From contig OU964922.1 of NCBI GenBank assembly GCA_918807975.1, forward strand, positions 2,170,001 through 2,234,000: DNA of 64,000 nt, written 5' to 3'. The notes beneath the pieces were generated by a model that searched no databases, was not told the origin of the DNA, and saw nothing but the letters and a program-made list of their open reading frames with translations. Each line of letters starts with the position of its first letter. The stretch's first letter is position 1. The position numbers and the translations under genes are program-made. The DNA comes from Aplidium turbinatum. Lineage: Eukaryota; Chordata; Ascidiacea; Aplousobranchia; Polyclinidae. This document shows positions 22,801 to 35,245 of this stretch, one piece after another.

Positions 22801-22976
22801 GTGCAGTGGTTAGGAAGCGTTCCATGCTGTGTATTATGAGTGCAATTTTTATTATCGTTCTATTTTATGTTCCATAGAGTTAAATTTGCAACCAGCTTAT
22901 TAAAGCCTAACAAAGGTTAATTAAAACTAAATGTGTTTTATTACAAGTTGGTCTTGGTCAAATGAGACCGGAGCAT

Positions 22977-25900
22977 TAGGGTGTGTCATACTTTTGCAAA
23001 AATTTATTTTTTATCGGCTATGCTAAAAAAGGTGATATTTTAATGACAATAGCAAGTCCTGATAATTTGAAAGAATTTGAAGAAGGTCTACCTACATCGA
23101 TTTTCACTTGAAAATCTTCATTTTTGGCCAAAATTTGCATTTTTTTAAAATTTTCTTGATTTTATAATTTGATACCCAACAATTTTTTTCAGCTTTTTTG
23201 ACTCCAGTATGGCTCAAAATAGTTACACTCTCCCTCCTAAATGTGGTTAAATGGCTCTACCCTCCAAAAACATTCTTGTAAATAATGTCAAAAACCAGTG
23301 AATTTTGAAAAAAAAAGCCAAGAATAGTCTCCATTATTGACTTTCTGATTTGAGGGCAATGAGGATCCTGACATGCTTGTGTTTTGCAGAATATCAAAGG
23401 ATATGATTACATTCTAAAACAACATTAACAATAAAGTGATAAACAAAAGTGTACAGGATAAATATGTGATAAAGTGATTAAAACACCTTCTCCAAGTGTA
23501 TCAAATCATTTGTGATGCAATAATGAACTCTGGTTGCTTGATAATGGTAGCTTGAAGGTTGCTGGTTTTCCAGTTTGTTTGGGAATGAAAAACCAAGGAA
23601 ATAGTAGGCTTTCAAAGATAATTTAGCAATATCCAACACCAATGTATAGAATCAATGTGAAGATTGCTGATTTAACAAAAGCCAGCTTTAGTTCAGATTG
23701 GTTTAACCTGTTCAGTGTTCACTGGGTTCAGTGGTCAGTTAGTAGCCTAAGATTGTTAAATTTTGCAGTAGCCTATGTCTGCAATGTCATTCAAAGCTTA
23801 TCCAGATCGCTTTTTGATTAGATTCATCAGGCATTGTTTTAACCAGATATCCAGTGCTCGTACAATATAAGTTATAACTTAAGCTAAGCATTCAGCTAAG
23901 ATTTACCATGCAAAGTAACATACTAAGCACAAGCTATTACAGGTAGGCTACTGCAAAAAGTTTAGTTATTGTTTTGTTTTTGTTGTTTCCAGATCATTTT
24001 TACTGTTAGTAAAATTTGACTACAGTTTTAATGAAATAGTCATTATGGCTACTAACACAAGAAGTGCTTCCAGCTGTCATTTAAGTAATATGATAGGATG
24101 TGGCAGCAAGATGCTGCCATCAGAACTTCCAACTGTCAGAGATGTGCTGAAGCTGGGTCTCTTTTTGCGAGAAACAAGTGAGACTAATCGCAGAAATTAT
24201 ACACAGAATGAGCTCATTACAGATATCTACAACCAGGTGTATGCTCAGTGGCAAAAAGCTAATGCCCTATTCAAATTCCCTGTCATTATTGCAGAAAAAA
24301 GTATAATGAACCGGTTAAAAAAACTGTGGAAAAGAGCAAATGAGATTGGAAGTGGTAAGGGAAAAACCGAAGCACGCCAAAAGTTTCTAGGAAGCATAGA
24401 CTCATTGTTTGACATCCTTCATTGCAACTGTGTTATAAAAAAATGTGATGAATGCCAATGTGGTTCGGGTTGTGAAAAAGTGGTTCATATTTTCTGTACC
24501 TGCACCCGTGAACACAAGATTCCAGTTATGGATTTAGAGTACATCAAGGGACAAAGGGAAAAAAATAGCAGCAAGGGGCCCCATCAAATGTCTCATAAGG
24601 ATGTTCCTGAAACAAGAAAACAAATTGCAAGTGCTTTAAATCAAAAAAGAAAGATGGAAGCCAGCGAGAAAAGAAAATTTAGACTAGAAGAGAAGGATGA
24701 AATGTTCGAACCTCAAGAAGAAGAACAAGATGACTATCAAGCAAACGAAAGTCCACAAGATAATGAATTTGTTACAGAAGCTTCTGCTTGGCCTTCTACT
24801 ATAAAGCGACGTAAGCGTAACACAGAAAAAATACCAAACATTGCATTAGCTAGTTTACGACACAACACAGGCTTACGAGAGGCAGCTGAAATAGCCAGTG
24901 CAGCTTGGATGGATGCTGGGATTATATCAAAGGATGACCTATCTAAGGTGATTGACCATAACAAGCTCAGAAGAGCACAAACAGAAGTGATGAAAAGCAT
25001 CGAATCCAAGCTTGAAGAGCAGATCAAAACGGAAGGAATTTCCTGTGTGTTTTTTGATGGAAGGATAGACAATACTAATTCTTATTTCTATGTTGAAGGA
25101 TCTAGCCAAAAGTACCCAGGAATGGTAAAGGAGGAACATTACTCGGTGTGTAGTGAGCCAGGAGGAAAATTTTTATTTCATTTCACACCAGATACTGCAA
25201 CTAAAGAAAAGAAACATGCTGAAATCATTGCTGAGAAGATATTCGAGTGGTTGGTCGAAAGAGGATTGGACAAAACTATCCTGGCGGTCGGCGGTGACTC
25301 AACTAACGTAAACACAGGTTGGAAAGGAGGAGTAATGCACTGTTTGGAAACTAAATTGAACAGAAAACTGGTTTGGATAGTTTGCGACTTGCACACTGGA
25401 GAGCTGCCTTTGAGGCATCTTATAATTGCTCTTGATGGAAAGACCGTATCTGATAGTAAGTGGTCTGGACCCCTAGGCAAGATGTTAGACGATGCGACGG
25501 AGATGGAGATAAATCCAAGTTTTCCCACGATTAGTGGTGGTCCAGCACTTCTTAATCTTCAACCAGAAATTATAAAAGATCTGTCTACAGATCAGTGCTA
25601 TGCATACAAAATCCATGAAGCTATAAAAACTGGTAACCTCTCACCATCTCTCGCTCGCATGGAAATTGGCCCTGTAAATCATGCTCGCTGGCTCACTACC
25701 GCTCTTCGATTCTGCCGAATTTGGATTTCCAAGCATAATTTAAAGGGAAAAAAGCTACAAAATCTTCAAAGCATTGTTCAATTTATCATGGGGGTCTATC
25801 TTCCTAACTGGTTTAATATTAAAGTGAAACATAAATGGACAGAAGGTCCCGCCAATTTGTTGTTCATGCTAGAACAGATAAGAAAGCAAAAGACCGAAGT

Positions 25901-26707
25901 GCAGCAGCTGGTCATTCCTGCAGTGCAAAGATCAGCTTGGAACGCCTTCAGCGAGACAATTTTGCAGGCAATGCTTTGTTCCCAGGATGAAAGTGAAAGG
26001 GTTTGGGCTGTTAACAAGATCATTGAACTGAGAGGAGAAGGAGAAAGCAAAGTCGGAAATGAAGCAGTGCGAGTGAGACGGGTGGAAGAGATTAATATCG
26101 ATGCAACTAAGATTTCAGACATGATAAAGTGGGAAGCATCGGCTTATGAGCCACCTCTTACATGTTCTCTTACAAGCAGTGAACTGAGAAAGTTTTATGC
26201 TATTCCTATGGACGTGCCCATGTGGTCTAGCCACACACAAAGTGTTGAGAGGTGTGTAAAGATGGTGTCTGAAGCAGCAGCAACTGTTTTTACACAAGAA
26301 CGAAGGGAATGGTACATCAAATCCCAGCAGGTTAGCCGTATGCTGATGTCCAGAAATCATTCCAAACAAGACATAGCAAAGTTGATCCAGTTTGGCAGTT
26401 TCGGAACAATTTAAATATCCATTTTGCCAACTCTTGTTGTGTTTCTGTAGTTGTGCAACAATTATCTACGTGTTTTACGATGTGTTGCTGTGTTTTAAAT
26501 GTTTTTTCAATTTTTTTTAATTTTTAAAAAAATTGAAAAAACTTCAAATTTTCTCGAAATTTCAGATGCAAAATGATGTAGGTAAACAAACTTCAATATT
26601 GCTAAAACTTTTTTCCCCAGTACTAGGCATATATTTGCACCATTTGTTGGGGTAGCCGAGAGAATATTTATACAGATTCTAAAAATCAAAAAATATGACA
26701 CACCCTA
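22977..26707 (+). mobile_element. Complete autonomous-looking DNA transposon
   Basis: The 3731-bp element has terminal inverted repeats TAGGGTGTGTCATA and TATGACACACCCTA, a perfect 14-bp match. Its 9-bp target duplication CCGGAGCAT (22968-22976 and 26708-26716) is perfect. It holds a single long ORF (24045-26414) with no interruptions. About 1.07 kb of non-coding DNA precedes the ORF and 0.29 kb follows. Subterminal CCTACATC near 23090 is inverted near 26572. The intact ORF, ends and duplication point to a recent insertion. The superfamily is not assigned; a 9-bp duplication is usual for Mutator-like elements. Confidence 0.92.
24045..26414 (+). CDS. Putative transposase, D-D-C(2)H-E type, 789 aa
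   Basis: This is an intact single-exon ORF. The ATG has A at -3 and G at +4. Residues 120-170 are cysteine-rich (CNCVIKKCDECQCGSGCEK and FCTCTREH), a possible zinc-binding or DNA-binding module. A basic and acidic low-complexity stretch spans about 190-260. The catalytic-like core contains FFDGRID (D338), GGDSTNVNTG (D418), CDLHTGELPLRH (C447, H450), NHARWLTTALRF, and a late E in QSVERCVK (E735). A D...D...C-x-x-H...E order is known from hAT, Mutator, P and Kolobok transposases. I do not recognise the family by name. The role is inferred from the perfect ends of the surrounding element. Confidence 0.85.
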   Translation: MATNTRSASSCHLSNMIGCGSKMLPSELPTVRDVLKLGLFLRETSETNRRNYTQNELITDIYNQVYAQWQKANALFKFPVIIAEKSIMNRLKKLWKRANEIGSGKGKTEARQKFLGSIDSLFDILHCNCVIKKCDECQCGSGCEKVVHIFCTCTREHKIPVMDLEYIKGQREKNSSKGPHQMSHKDVPETRKQIASALNQKRKMEASEKRKFRLEEKDEMFEPQEEEQDDYQANESPQDNEFVTEASAWPSTIKRRKRNTEKIPNIALASLRHNTGLREAAEIASAAWMDAGIISKDDLSKVIDHNKLRRAQTEVMKSIESKLEEQIKTEGISCVFFDGRIDNTNSYFYVEGSSQKYPGMVKEEHYSVCSEPGGKFLFHFTPDTATKEKKHAEIIAEKIFEWLVERGLDKTILAVGGDSTNVNTGWKGGVMHCLETKLNRKLVWIVCDLHTGELPLRHLIIALDGKTVSDSKWSGPLGKMLDDATEMEINPSFPTISGGPALLNLQPEIIKDLSTDQCYAYKIHEAIKTGNLSPSLARMEIGPVNHARWLTTALRFCRIWISKHNLKGKKLQNLQSIVQFIMGVYLPNWFNIKVKHKWTEGPANLLFMLEQIRKQKTEVQQLVIPAVQRSAWNAFSETILQAMLCSQDESERVWAVNKIIELRGEGESKVGNEAVRVRRVEEINIDATKISDMIKWEASAYEPPLTCSLTSSELRKFYAIPMDVPMWSSHTQSVERCVKMVSEAAATVFTQERREWYIKSQQVSRMLMSRNHSKQDIAKLIQFGSFGTI

Positions 26708-26716
26708 CCGGAGCAT

Positions 26717-27470
26717 CCTTGGAGCTGGCGTGGGATGCGTCGTGGTCTTTTGGTGTCGTCGCCATGGGAGATACTGATGGTTGAGAAACCAATCTCCGCT
26801 TGTTCGAGGGCTTGTTTGGAGTCGATGTCTTGGACTCCAGTGTGTTGGAAAGGAGGTTATCCAACTTCTCAGCAACTTAAGAGAGGCTGGTTCGCTCGTT
26901 TTTTTGGGGTTGTGTTTCCCTCCGCGGCCCACATTGGTAAAGCCATAATTGCTCGTGGTGGGGTTCTTTCACTTCTTTGCCCTGTTTTTTCGGAACTTTG
27001 GTCGTGCAACTCCGCAGATGACCGGCTAACAGAGCAGATGATTTGTTGCCTGGTGGCCGACGACTCTGATTCGTACGTTTTCCTCATTTTAAGCGGGAAA
27101 CGCGGCTTGAGGGTTCCTCGCAAGGAAAGCGGCCTTCGACTTTTGGCAGAAGCGTTCAGCGACTCTGTCCAGAGAGCGTTTTGATCTCGCATTCGCCAGT
27201 TTTCTGGTCGTCTCAGACACTCGGTCTCGAGGTGGATCGGCCTGGGTTTGTCGTCTTTTGGTTGTGCACTTTGATGTGGCCCCGGACTCTGCAAGTGCAT
27301 ATGTGGCAGAGTGGCAAATGCTCACTGCCCAGGATTGGTGATGGAAATCGCTTCACCAAACATCGGCAGCTTTTCGTGGATGTTCTCGAAGTGAGTGTTC
27401 TGCAAGTACACGTGCAGAAACTAGTTGCAGATGGAAAGGCGCTGCTTATGTCTTAGGTCTCCTCTTTTTT
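26717..27470 (-). other. GC-richer, coding-like stretch of unknown origin
   Basis: This block is visibly more GC-rich than its surroundings and has long minus-strand open frames, for example 26869-27300 (143 codons) and 27089-27325. Read on the minus strand it includes HLPLCHICTCRVRGHIKVH, a possible C-C-H-H cluster, but overlapping frames are also open, so the true frame is unclear. It may be part of a retroelement ORF. The 23.0-26.7 kb transposon is inserted at its edge. Confidence 0.3.
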
Positions 27471-29400
27471 GTTAAGGTCTCATCAGTGCAGTAAATCGTA
27501 CACAGTAAATCCTCTTAAAAGAGGACGTATGGTAGCCCTAGTTAACAAGCACCATTCACTTCTGCCCAAGATAATATTAAAGTAAGTGGATATAATTGCT
27601 AAAATCAAAGCAAATTAGAAAAATATTCTACCCACCAACCTGTCATCGTAAGCAACATTTTAACTTTGCTTTTTTGATTTAAGCTTTATATTGTACGATG
27701 CATTTTACGAAATGACGCTTCTAATTTTGTAAACACCAATTCAAAACTTCGTTATGTTTCTGTAGTCGAGTGTAATGAAGACACTGAGAAGTTTCCTTCG
27801 GACACTTCCATCCTGGTCGTCTTTCCCACAACTCAAGCAGGATATTCGGCAAATTCTGAAACAACTTGTGGTGATGACACACTTAGCGGTAAATATAGTT
27901 TATAAATGGTTTGTAAACAAATACAAAATCTTCTTTCAGAGGTGTATACCTTTGTTTACATCTTAAGTGTTGCTTACCTACTGCATTGATGAGGCCTTCA
28001 AGCTGAAACGGTGTTCCAGTATATCTACACCAAAGTTGGAAAAGACTGTATTACAATTACAACATCAAATTTTAATTACGTTACAATTACATTGTTCTAC
28101 ATTTATCAAATGACGCTTATTTCCAATTGTAATTAATTACACATTTCAATTACACAAAGGAAATGTTTCACTTTTTTACAGTTTTATTTTATCAAAGATA
28201 GTTAGTTTTACATCTCATACAACCACGTACAACGTGCATCCCACAACAACACGTTGCATGGTCGGTCAGTGTCCCGTATGTAGAAAGCCATTTTGAAAAC
28301 CAACATGCCGCTCAACATAAACTAAACATGTAATCGTATATTCGCCCAAATGCTTTTAAAAATAGAACTGTATTGCACAACAACAAAAAGTGTCAATTAT
28401 AATTATAATTGCAAGGATGGATGGTCATTTTATTTTTGTTTGGATGCGAAACGTACATAAAACAAAAACGTACAGTGTGCATCCAATGAGAGAGAGCGAA
28501 AGGCCGTAGCCCTGAAGGCGTAAGAGGTCGTCGAGTCTGCACTCTCTCATTCAAACAGTTATACGAAAGAAAGCGGGGACATAGTGAGTATCGGGACGCG
28601 AAGGCGATTTCAGGCGTTGTTAGGAGAAGGGCTATTGTAGCAAACAACTATTTTTGCACAAATAGGTTGCTCGTAACCGTTCCACTGCATTTTAATGCGC
28701 AAAAAGCATACATGACTATTGTAGTTAAAAATATAAATTTATTGCAGGTTTGTAAACATTATATTATACGGTATTCATTATTATACGGTGTCAATATATA
28801 CGCGCACTAGTCCAGCACAACATTGAATGCACTGAAGCACGTACAAGTCGTACATAGACTACTGTCATTGACATATTATAGTTACGCAATACGCATGTTA
28901 CCTAACACTATTAACAGCTACACAGTAATGAAAACGATAACATCTATTTTCGTACGTTTCGTCAATCAATATAATTGACTTCTTCAAGAAGATACATCAG
29001 ATGGTGTAACATGACAGAGCACAATACCATGCAATAGTGACAATCAAGGAAGCAAGTAAATGATAAGATTGATGATACCAGCAATTTGAACAACGTAATT
29101 AATGCTTTCAACACCTTGATCAAATTTACCCAAGTCAAATATTCTACAGTGTAAATGTCTACTTTATATCGCCATTTAGATTACACTATGTTTCGTAATG
29201 TAGACAAGTAGACGTAAATATACAACAGCAACTTCACCAATACTCACTTCATACGATTGGTTGTAAATAAATGTGAAGTAAGCATATAATAAACATTACA
29301 GTACAATACCAAGCAAGCTTGAAAAAACTGTTCAGGTGTTTATGAAAGTAGCAACTCTATTGGCTGTGAGGTATAACAAATAAGAAGAAAGGAGCAATAA
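27471..29400. other. No recognised gene; ATTACAATTAC-rich repeats
   Basis: Non-coding by inspection. TCCTCTTAAAAGAGGACGTA at about 27510 is related to 55640-55730. ATTACAATTACA motifs at 28040-28150 recur near 32570-32610 and may mark the ends of a P-like element. Confidence 0.4.
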
Positions 29401-29419
29401 AAACGTGTAAACAAAACAT

Positions 29420-30500
29420 AACTAACTTTTGTGTGTGCTTTTTAAAGTAAGTTTTCGAACCTTTCGATTAGTCACCATTGTGGAAGGCACAATCTCCGGG
29501 GCATTAAATCGTTTCAGTTCATTTTTAGCGAAACAGTTAAATGCAGTGCACACAATTAAGTTAACGTCGGAATGTCCATTATCACACTTTTGCTGAACTA
29601 AATCGCCAATACCACGAGACTCTTCGACATTCAAGATTGAAGAAGTAAAAATAAAACGCTAATTCAACAAACTAAACAGTTTCGACTTAGCCAAGTCATC
29701 ACACAATATAGCAGTGTAATATTGAACAGCCAGCGCTGTCACTGTAAAGCAGTATTCTGTGGGAGCGGATAAACCACCACGGTCAGCTATTTCAAAAAGA
29801 TGTGCACGATAATGTGGTACCGATTCAAGGAGACCCGGCCCATCAACATTTTTTACCACTAACATCTTACAAGCACTCGAGAGGTACTGTGGCCAATGTA
29901 TCCGCTCACAAAATACGTCACATTAGCATCAGCATCAGAGAGGTCATTCACATTAACCGCAGAAAAAAATTAGTAAACCATCAAACATCTGTAAACGGAA
30001 CAGTTGACATCGAAACGTCAAAGCCGAGTGGAAAAGCATCAAGGGGTGTGAGGTTACCTGCTGCAAGAAGATCATGTTGCTGCAACAAACTAAGAGTGCG
30101 AATTTTTTTTTCAGCTTCCAAAACTTGTTTTACAAACATGAAAAAATTACCACCATTGGCTTGCTGATACCACCCAAACCGTCCTTCTATTGAATTGGAC
30201 AAAACTTTTCCAGTGAGAACATAGGTGAAATGATGGTTGGTTATCAATGTTGCGCCAACTCCGGAACCGCACCCATGGTCTGAATGCATGCAGTAAATGT
30301 CTGTGAAGTGAGCCCAGAAAGGTTTCTTTTTTTTCGAAGTATAAATAGATCTCTAGCTTTTCCCAAGAAGGTCAAACTCGGTTGTTGTTTGATTCCATCA
30401 GCTTCAATTGGAGAACACATCTCATCTCTTTTTCGAAAAGCTGAAAAAATGCAGTGCACATTAGTAATTTCTGAGTAGTGTATTATGTACACCCATTGGT
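29420..30500 (-). mobile_element. P-element/THAP9-like transposase remnant
   Basis: Minus-strand frames contain KARDLFILRKKRNLSGLTSQ, HHFTYVLTGKVLSNSIEGRF and QANGGNFFMFVKQVLEAEKK. This matches the C-terminal part of P-like transposases (LT-x-QT, YVL-x-GK, IE-x-RFGWYRQ...GG). The frames are not continuous, and no THAP zinc finger or N-terminal part is seen. Possible outer ends are the ATTACAATT-rich tracts near 28.04 and 32.6 kb. Confidence 0.6.
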
Positions 30501-30519
30501 ACACAACATACAATTTAGA

Positions 30520-33500
30520 CCTACTATCCTCGCCAGAACAAACCTTTTTTGCCTCGAATCAAAGTCAGAAGACGGTGAATAAATGAGAAAAAAAACTTAT
30601 TTGCTGGGCCGTAATAAGTACTGTTGTCACTCTACACAATTTCAACCTAATTAAATAAATTTAACAACCAAACTAAAGCCATTCTTTTGATCTTATTCTT
30701 ACCTGTTGTAGGTGTTGTAACAGACAGGATTTTCCACACATTTGCAATTAAATTTATGAAACAAGCAGCATCTTTTTTTCATTTCTTTATCTTTCGGAAA
30801 TCAAAACATTGGTACTTTCACTACAGTCTTGCAAGACTTGTAGCCACTTTTACAGCTTGTTACACAACACACAAACCCCATTTCACAAATATAGATTATT
30901 AAAGCACTGAATTTATTACAATAAAACCTAAATGAAAAATCAGATTAAAACCTTGGATTGCTACTAAAATTTAACATATGTATACTTTTGTTTATCAATA
31001 ACTTTCTGGAGTACTAACAAGCTAGCCCTTTAGTTAGCCTATACTGATGTACGGTACTTTATATTATAGCATAGGCATACAGCTATATCCGTATAGAGTC
31101 ACTTTAGGGGTAAAAATGTGTGCAATTTTAATGAAAGTGCCCAAATACCAAAACAGCCATCGACTGAGTTTAAGAATATATAGGCCTAGCGTATATAACA
31201 ACTACGGCTACTGTGAAACTGGCCAACTCTGCACTTTACGTTCATTCTGTTTGTTATGCAGTAGACTACTAAGACCTTTGTCCTTTAGAATAAAAAAAAT
31301 AACTATGGTCAGTATGATATTAACAAAGTATCCTATTGTATTAGCTAGTATTAAGCAAACAAAGTATATACTATACGGTATTCAAAACTGATGAGCAGAG
31401 CTGCATGTCAATTTTCTCTAAAACAAGGTCTTTCCATAGTATATATTTCTTATTCCTAAACTGAAGAAATGTTTCTGTTTCATAAAGGAGTGATTGAAAG
31501 TTTTTAACATTTTTAATCAAGTAAACAATTCTTCAGGTGGACATGAAGTAGCAAAAAGTGTAGGCCTATTCAGTATGTTTACAGGTTTTTGCAATTTATA
31601 TTTTGAGCAGATGCACAAAGGTTTACAAATGATTTCATGTCTGTAGGTACAAATATTGCTATCCTGTTATGGAGTTGTAGCCTACAAACAATAAATGAAC
31701 ATAGCCTATTTATCAGATTGTGCTGGTTTTGTAGTTTCCCAAACATTGCTTAATTACATACATTTTTGCCAAAATTAGTGACTTTGTTGATGATAGAGCC
31801 CTGGGCAACTGCTTCACCTGCCTATGGCCTAGCACAATTTAATATGCACAAAGCTACATTGGATTAGTCAATGATACTAGTCAGTGTATGGATGGTGTGA
31901 TGTATTGAAATTAACCCATACTCTTACTACTAGCTCTTGTTCTGACAAGTTAACTCTTGAAAGCTCTCACTACAATGACAAGGCTACATATCCAATGTAC
32001 CGTAGGCCCACAAATTAATCATTTGTATAAAAAGTATCCTCAGACATGTTTTTAATACAAAAAATAAACCTTAATAATCTCAGAACTGCCTGTTTTGTTT
32101 CTTATTATTCCACTTTGCACAGAAAACAACACTGATCACACAAATTTGCTTCAATGGACAATACAAAATACCGTAATGTCTTATAAACCTAGTCTAAATC
32201 CACTTGTAAAGTATTTAAATGTGTATTTGCAGATAGCCTACAGAAAACCAGCATGCAAAAGACGTTCATTAGCCTTTCTGTCCCTATTGCACAACTAAAC
32301 TTCATTACTAACTAGTCTTCAACGTGCATCCCAACCACCAACAGCCCTGTTTAAATTTTGAATACTTGCCAAACAGTGACACTACTGTGCGCAGAAGTGC
32401 TCTCGCGAGGTCACGTGATTTCGTATCCCGAAGCTCACTATATCCTCGAAAGAAAGTATTGCGTTTTTTAATAGCAAATAGACACAAAAAAGCAGAAGGA
32501 AGGAAGAACAGAAAAAAAAATACAAATACAGACGCAAGCAATACAAAAAAAATGTGTAAATGAAAATGTGTAATGTAATTACATTCAATTTCAATTGTAA
32601 TTGATTCAACTCGGATTTACACTACATTTAGCCAATGCAATGCTCCTAGTTTACGCCGATAGAGCACTTTGCTGGAGACGCCTTGCAGTTGCTTTACGCA
32701 TAGTTGGTCTTTTTAGGGAATAAAAATATAAACAATTTCTGCAGCAAAATATTTTGCAAAAACAATAAAATTGGTCAATAAGTGTGTGCATTGTGCAAGC
32801 TTGGGTGTAAATACACTATGCAAACGAAAGAAAACAGAAACATAATAACTTGTAATATTGACTATGATGTTCTGTACCTCAAGTTACTTTATTTTGTGAG
32901 GACATTTCAAAATGCAAGACAAATTTTTTAACTTCTTCAATTTCGTATTGTCGCCGGAGATGAAGAATTGAAACGGGATTTTGCTCGAATAGTCAGAACC
33001 GCCTAGTATGCAAGGCCAATCATACCAAATGAAATTCTCGCTGTAGACAGCAATATAATAATGCAAGAGATCATCACCAAGGCTAACGAATCGTTAGAGT
33101 CTGTATCAGGATAATTAATCGTTTGTGTCTCTGATAAGATGACGAAATGACCAGTTCCACGATATTTCTGCTAACCTCAGAACGTGCCAACACATGCTAA
33201 TGCTCAGCGATGACTTTAGATCGCCTTTCAGACTTGCATGTGTTTCGATGTCGTTGTAAAAGAATCAATGAGGAAAAGATCAATTGAGTTGTAGCCTAAG
33301 GCGTTGTAGTCTAATGGGTAAGGCGTTCCTCAAACAGTATTGTTAATGGCCGTCAAAATTGTGGGCAGCAAGTATGCTTGGCACCCTGGACATAATTTGA
33401 CACAGTTTTGGTAGGAGGTTTAGTTTATTGTGAACTAAGTAGCCTAACCTACGAAATTAGGGATCAATACAAGACTTAACATTATTTTATTACACATAAA

Positions 33501-34640
33501 AAAGAATTTAAATGAATGAAACATTTTCAGAGTAGTAGGCTACAGTAATGTGACATCGTCAGTAAAAACATAATTCAACTTCATATGAAGAAACATTAAC
33601 AGTTACAGATTATATTTAATGTACTGTCCTCGGCCTTGAGCTTTAACTGTTGCCCAAAAAAATGTAGCCTACAACTAAAAAACCATAGACAGATAAAACC
33701 AAGCAACCACACGGCATTTAACATCATACAATAAGAGTGAACATAATACTATAAACTATGGACGTTTTCGGCCATACTCAAGTTAGCCCTTCTCAATTAA
33801 CAAAAATCACTGATTTTACAATAACATCTACATTGAAAATAACTGATCTACACAATGAATTACTGCAAAGCAGAGGAGAAAGGCACAAGAATGAAACTGC
33901 AAAGCAGAAAAGAAAGGCACATCACATGGAGCCTTCACATCACATCACATCACATGGCACTTCACATGACATAAAATCAATCAATCAGCTATTACATTGC
34001 ATACTGATTGTAGACAAGTAATGTGCATTGCACAATGCACATCCACACAACAGGATGGAGATGTGATGATGTGCTCTTTTAAACCATTGTTGTACACCAA
34101 GATTATCTGTATAACAATTAAATGTCAACCTTCAAGGATGTATTACTGAATATTATTTAAAAAATTATTGTACAATAAAAATAAACATTGGCATCTTGAA
34201 TGTCCTACTTGCTTCCAGCGGGAACTCCCTATGGGTCACGGAACTGCTTTCTTAATGGAACATGGGGTGAAATTACTTGGTTGTCATCTTGCATGGTAAC
34301 TTTGCAGGTATTACCAAACATTGGTATGATTGTTATGTCAACAATATTTTAAACATTTCTAATTGCCTGAATGTACTGTATGCAAATAATTATCGTTTGA
34401 TTTAATAATTCTTAAATATATCTGTTATTTAGCACAAAAAGATTAGCGGTTATTTCTGGTCACTATACGATTTTGCCTTTTTTCTGTTATCGCGTTGTTT
34501 GCGCAAATAAGACATTGTCACACGGTGTGCAACGACTACAGCCGCAGAGAAGCTATTTTGAGTACTATTCGCAATCATCCCAAAACGGCTTGATATATAT
34601 AAAACGGCTACAAAAATAAACAACAAATATTATTAATAGT
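30520..34640. other. No recognised gene
   Basis: AT-rich, non-coding by inspection. GTAGTCTAATGGGTAAGGCG at about 33308 resembles a tRNA A box but has no B box nearby. A short CACAT-rich stretch lies at 33918-33970. No upstream exon of the receptor gene was recognised. Confidence 0.45.
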
Positions 34641-34692
34641 AGCTCAATGTGCTCAATCTACGTAGATTGAGCTCAATGTGCTCAATCTACAA
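34640..34692. repeat. Tandem GCTCAATGTGCTCAATCTAC units with perfect palindrome
   Basis: Three units built from GCTCAAT. A 22-bp perfect palindrome centred on CTACGTAG lies at 34651-34672. Confidence 0.8.
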
Positions 34693-34905
34693 AAAGTGCT
34701 CAATGCCAAGCAGAGCAAATTACATCAAATATAGTTACTTTCTAAAACTTCTACAACCTGTTTCACCTTAAAAGGGAGGTCATCAGAAGATCATTATTCA
34801 AATAAATGTTCTTTGAATAAGAACCTTTTGATGATCCCCTGTTTAGGGTGAAACAGGTTGTAGAAGTTTTAGAAAGTAGCAACTGTATTTAATGTAGTAC
34901 AAAAA
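34689..34905. repeat. Hairpin repeat element
   Basis: Arms of about 75 bp, each containing CTACAACCTGTTTCACC or its complement, are separated by about 60 bp. Related pieces lie at 20090-20225, 39016-39087, 40695-40880 and 44375-44520. AAAAAGTGCTCAATGC starts this copy and the 39 kb copy. Confidence 0.7.
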
Positions 34906-35245
34906 TACTGTGGTCACTAAAAAAAAATTTTAAGACATTACATTTGTATTTTTGACAATCATCAAAAAAAATGGAACGAAGAAAACTGGCCATAAAATGA
35001 TTATATACCAACAAACGTTTTGCTGTTATGGCGTTTATGTAACATATGATACTAGAATAACATTAAAAAACATAATTCGTGCATTCGACCACGTGTATGT
35101 AAATTTTTGCAAATATGAGAAATTTACCGTTAAGTTGTTACCCGTTTATCATGGAGGGTTTAAACCCGTCTTGTGCCTTTTGAGCTTCTTGGGAACGAGT
35201 GCTAGGTCGGTATGAAGAAGTAGAACTAAAGACCAAATTAAGCAG

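Noticed and set aside
26869-27300. 143-codon minus-strand ORF as a host gene
   Set aside because: Overlapping frames are equally open, composition is atypical and no domain is recognised. Kept only as an unassigned stretch.
30687-31391. Open frames of 71 and 114 codons
   Set aside because: AT-rich, with no domain, no splice support and no conservation signal visible.
33300-33330. tRNA-like A box
   Set aside because: No B box at suitable distance and no cloverleaf.
33758-34021. 87-codon open frame before the receptor exons
   Set aside because: The second half is CACAT microsatellite translation, and no splice site or homology supports it.
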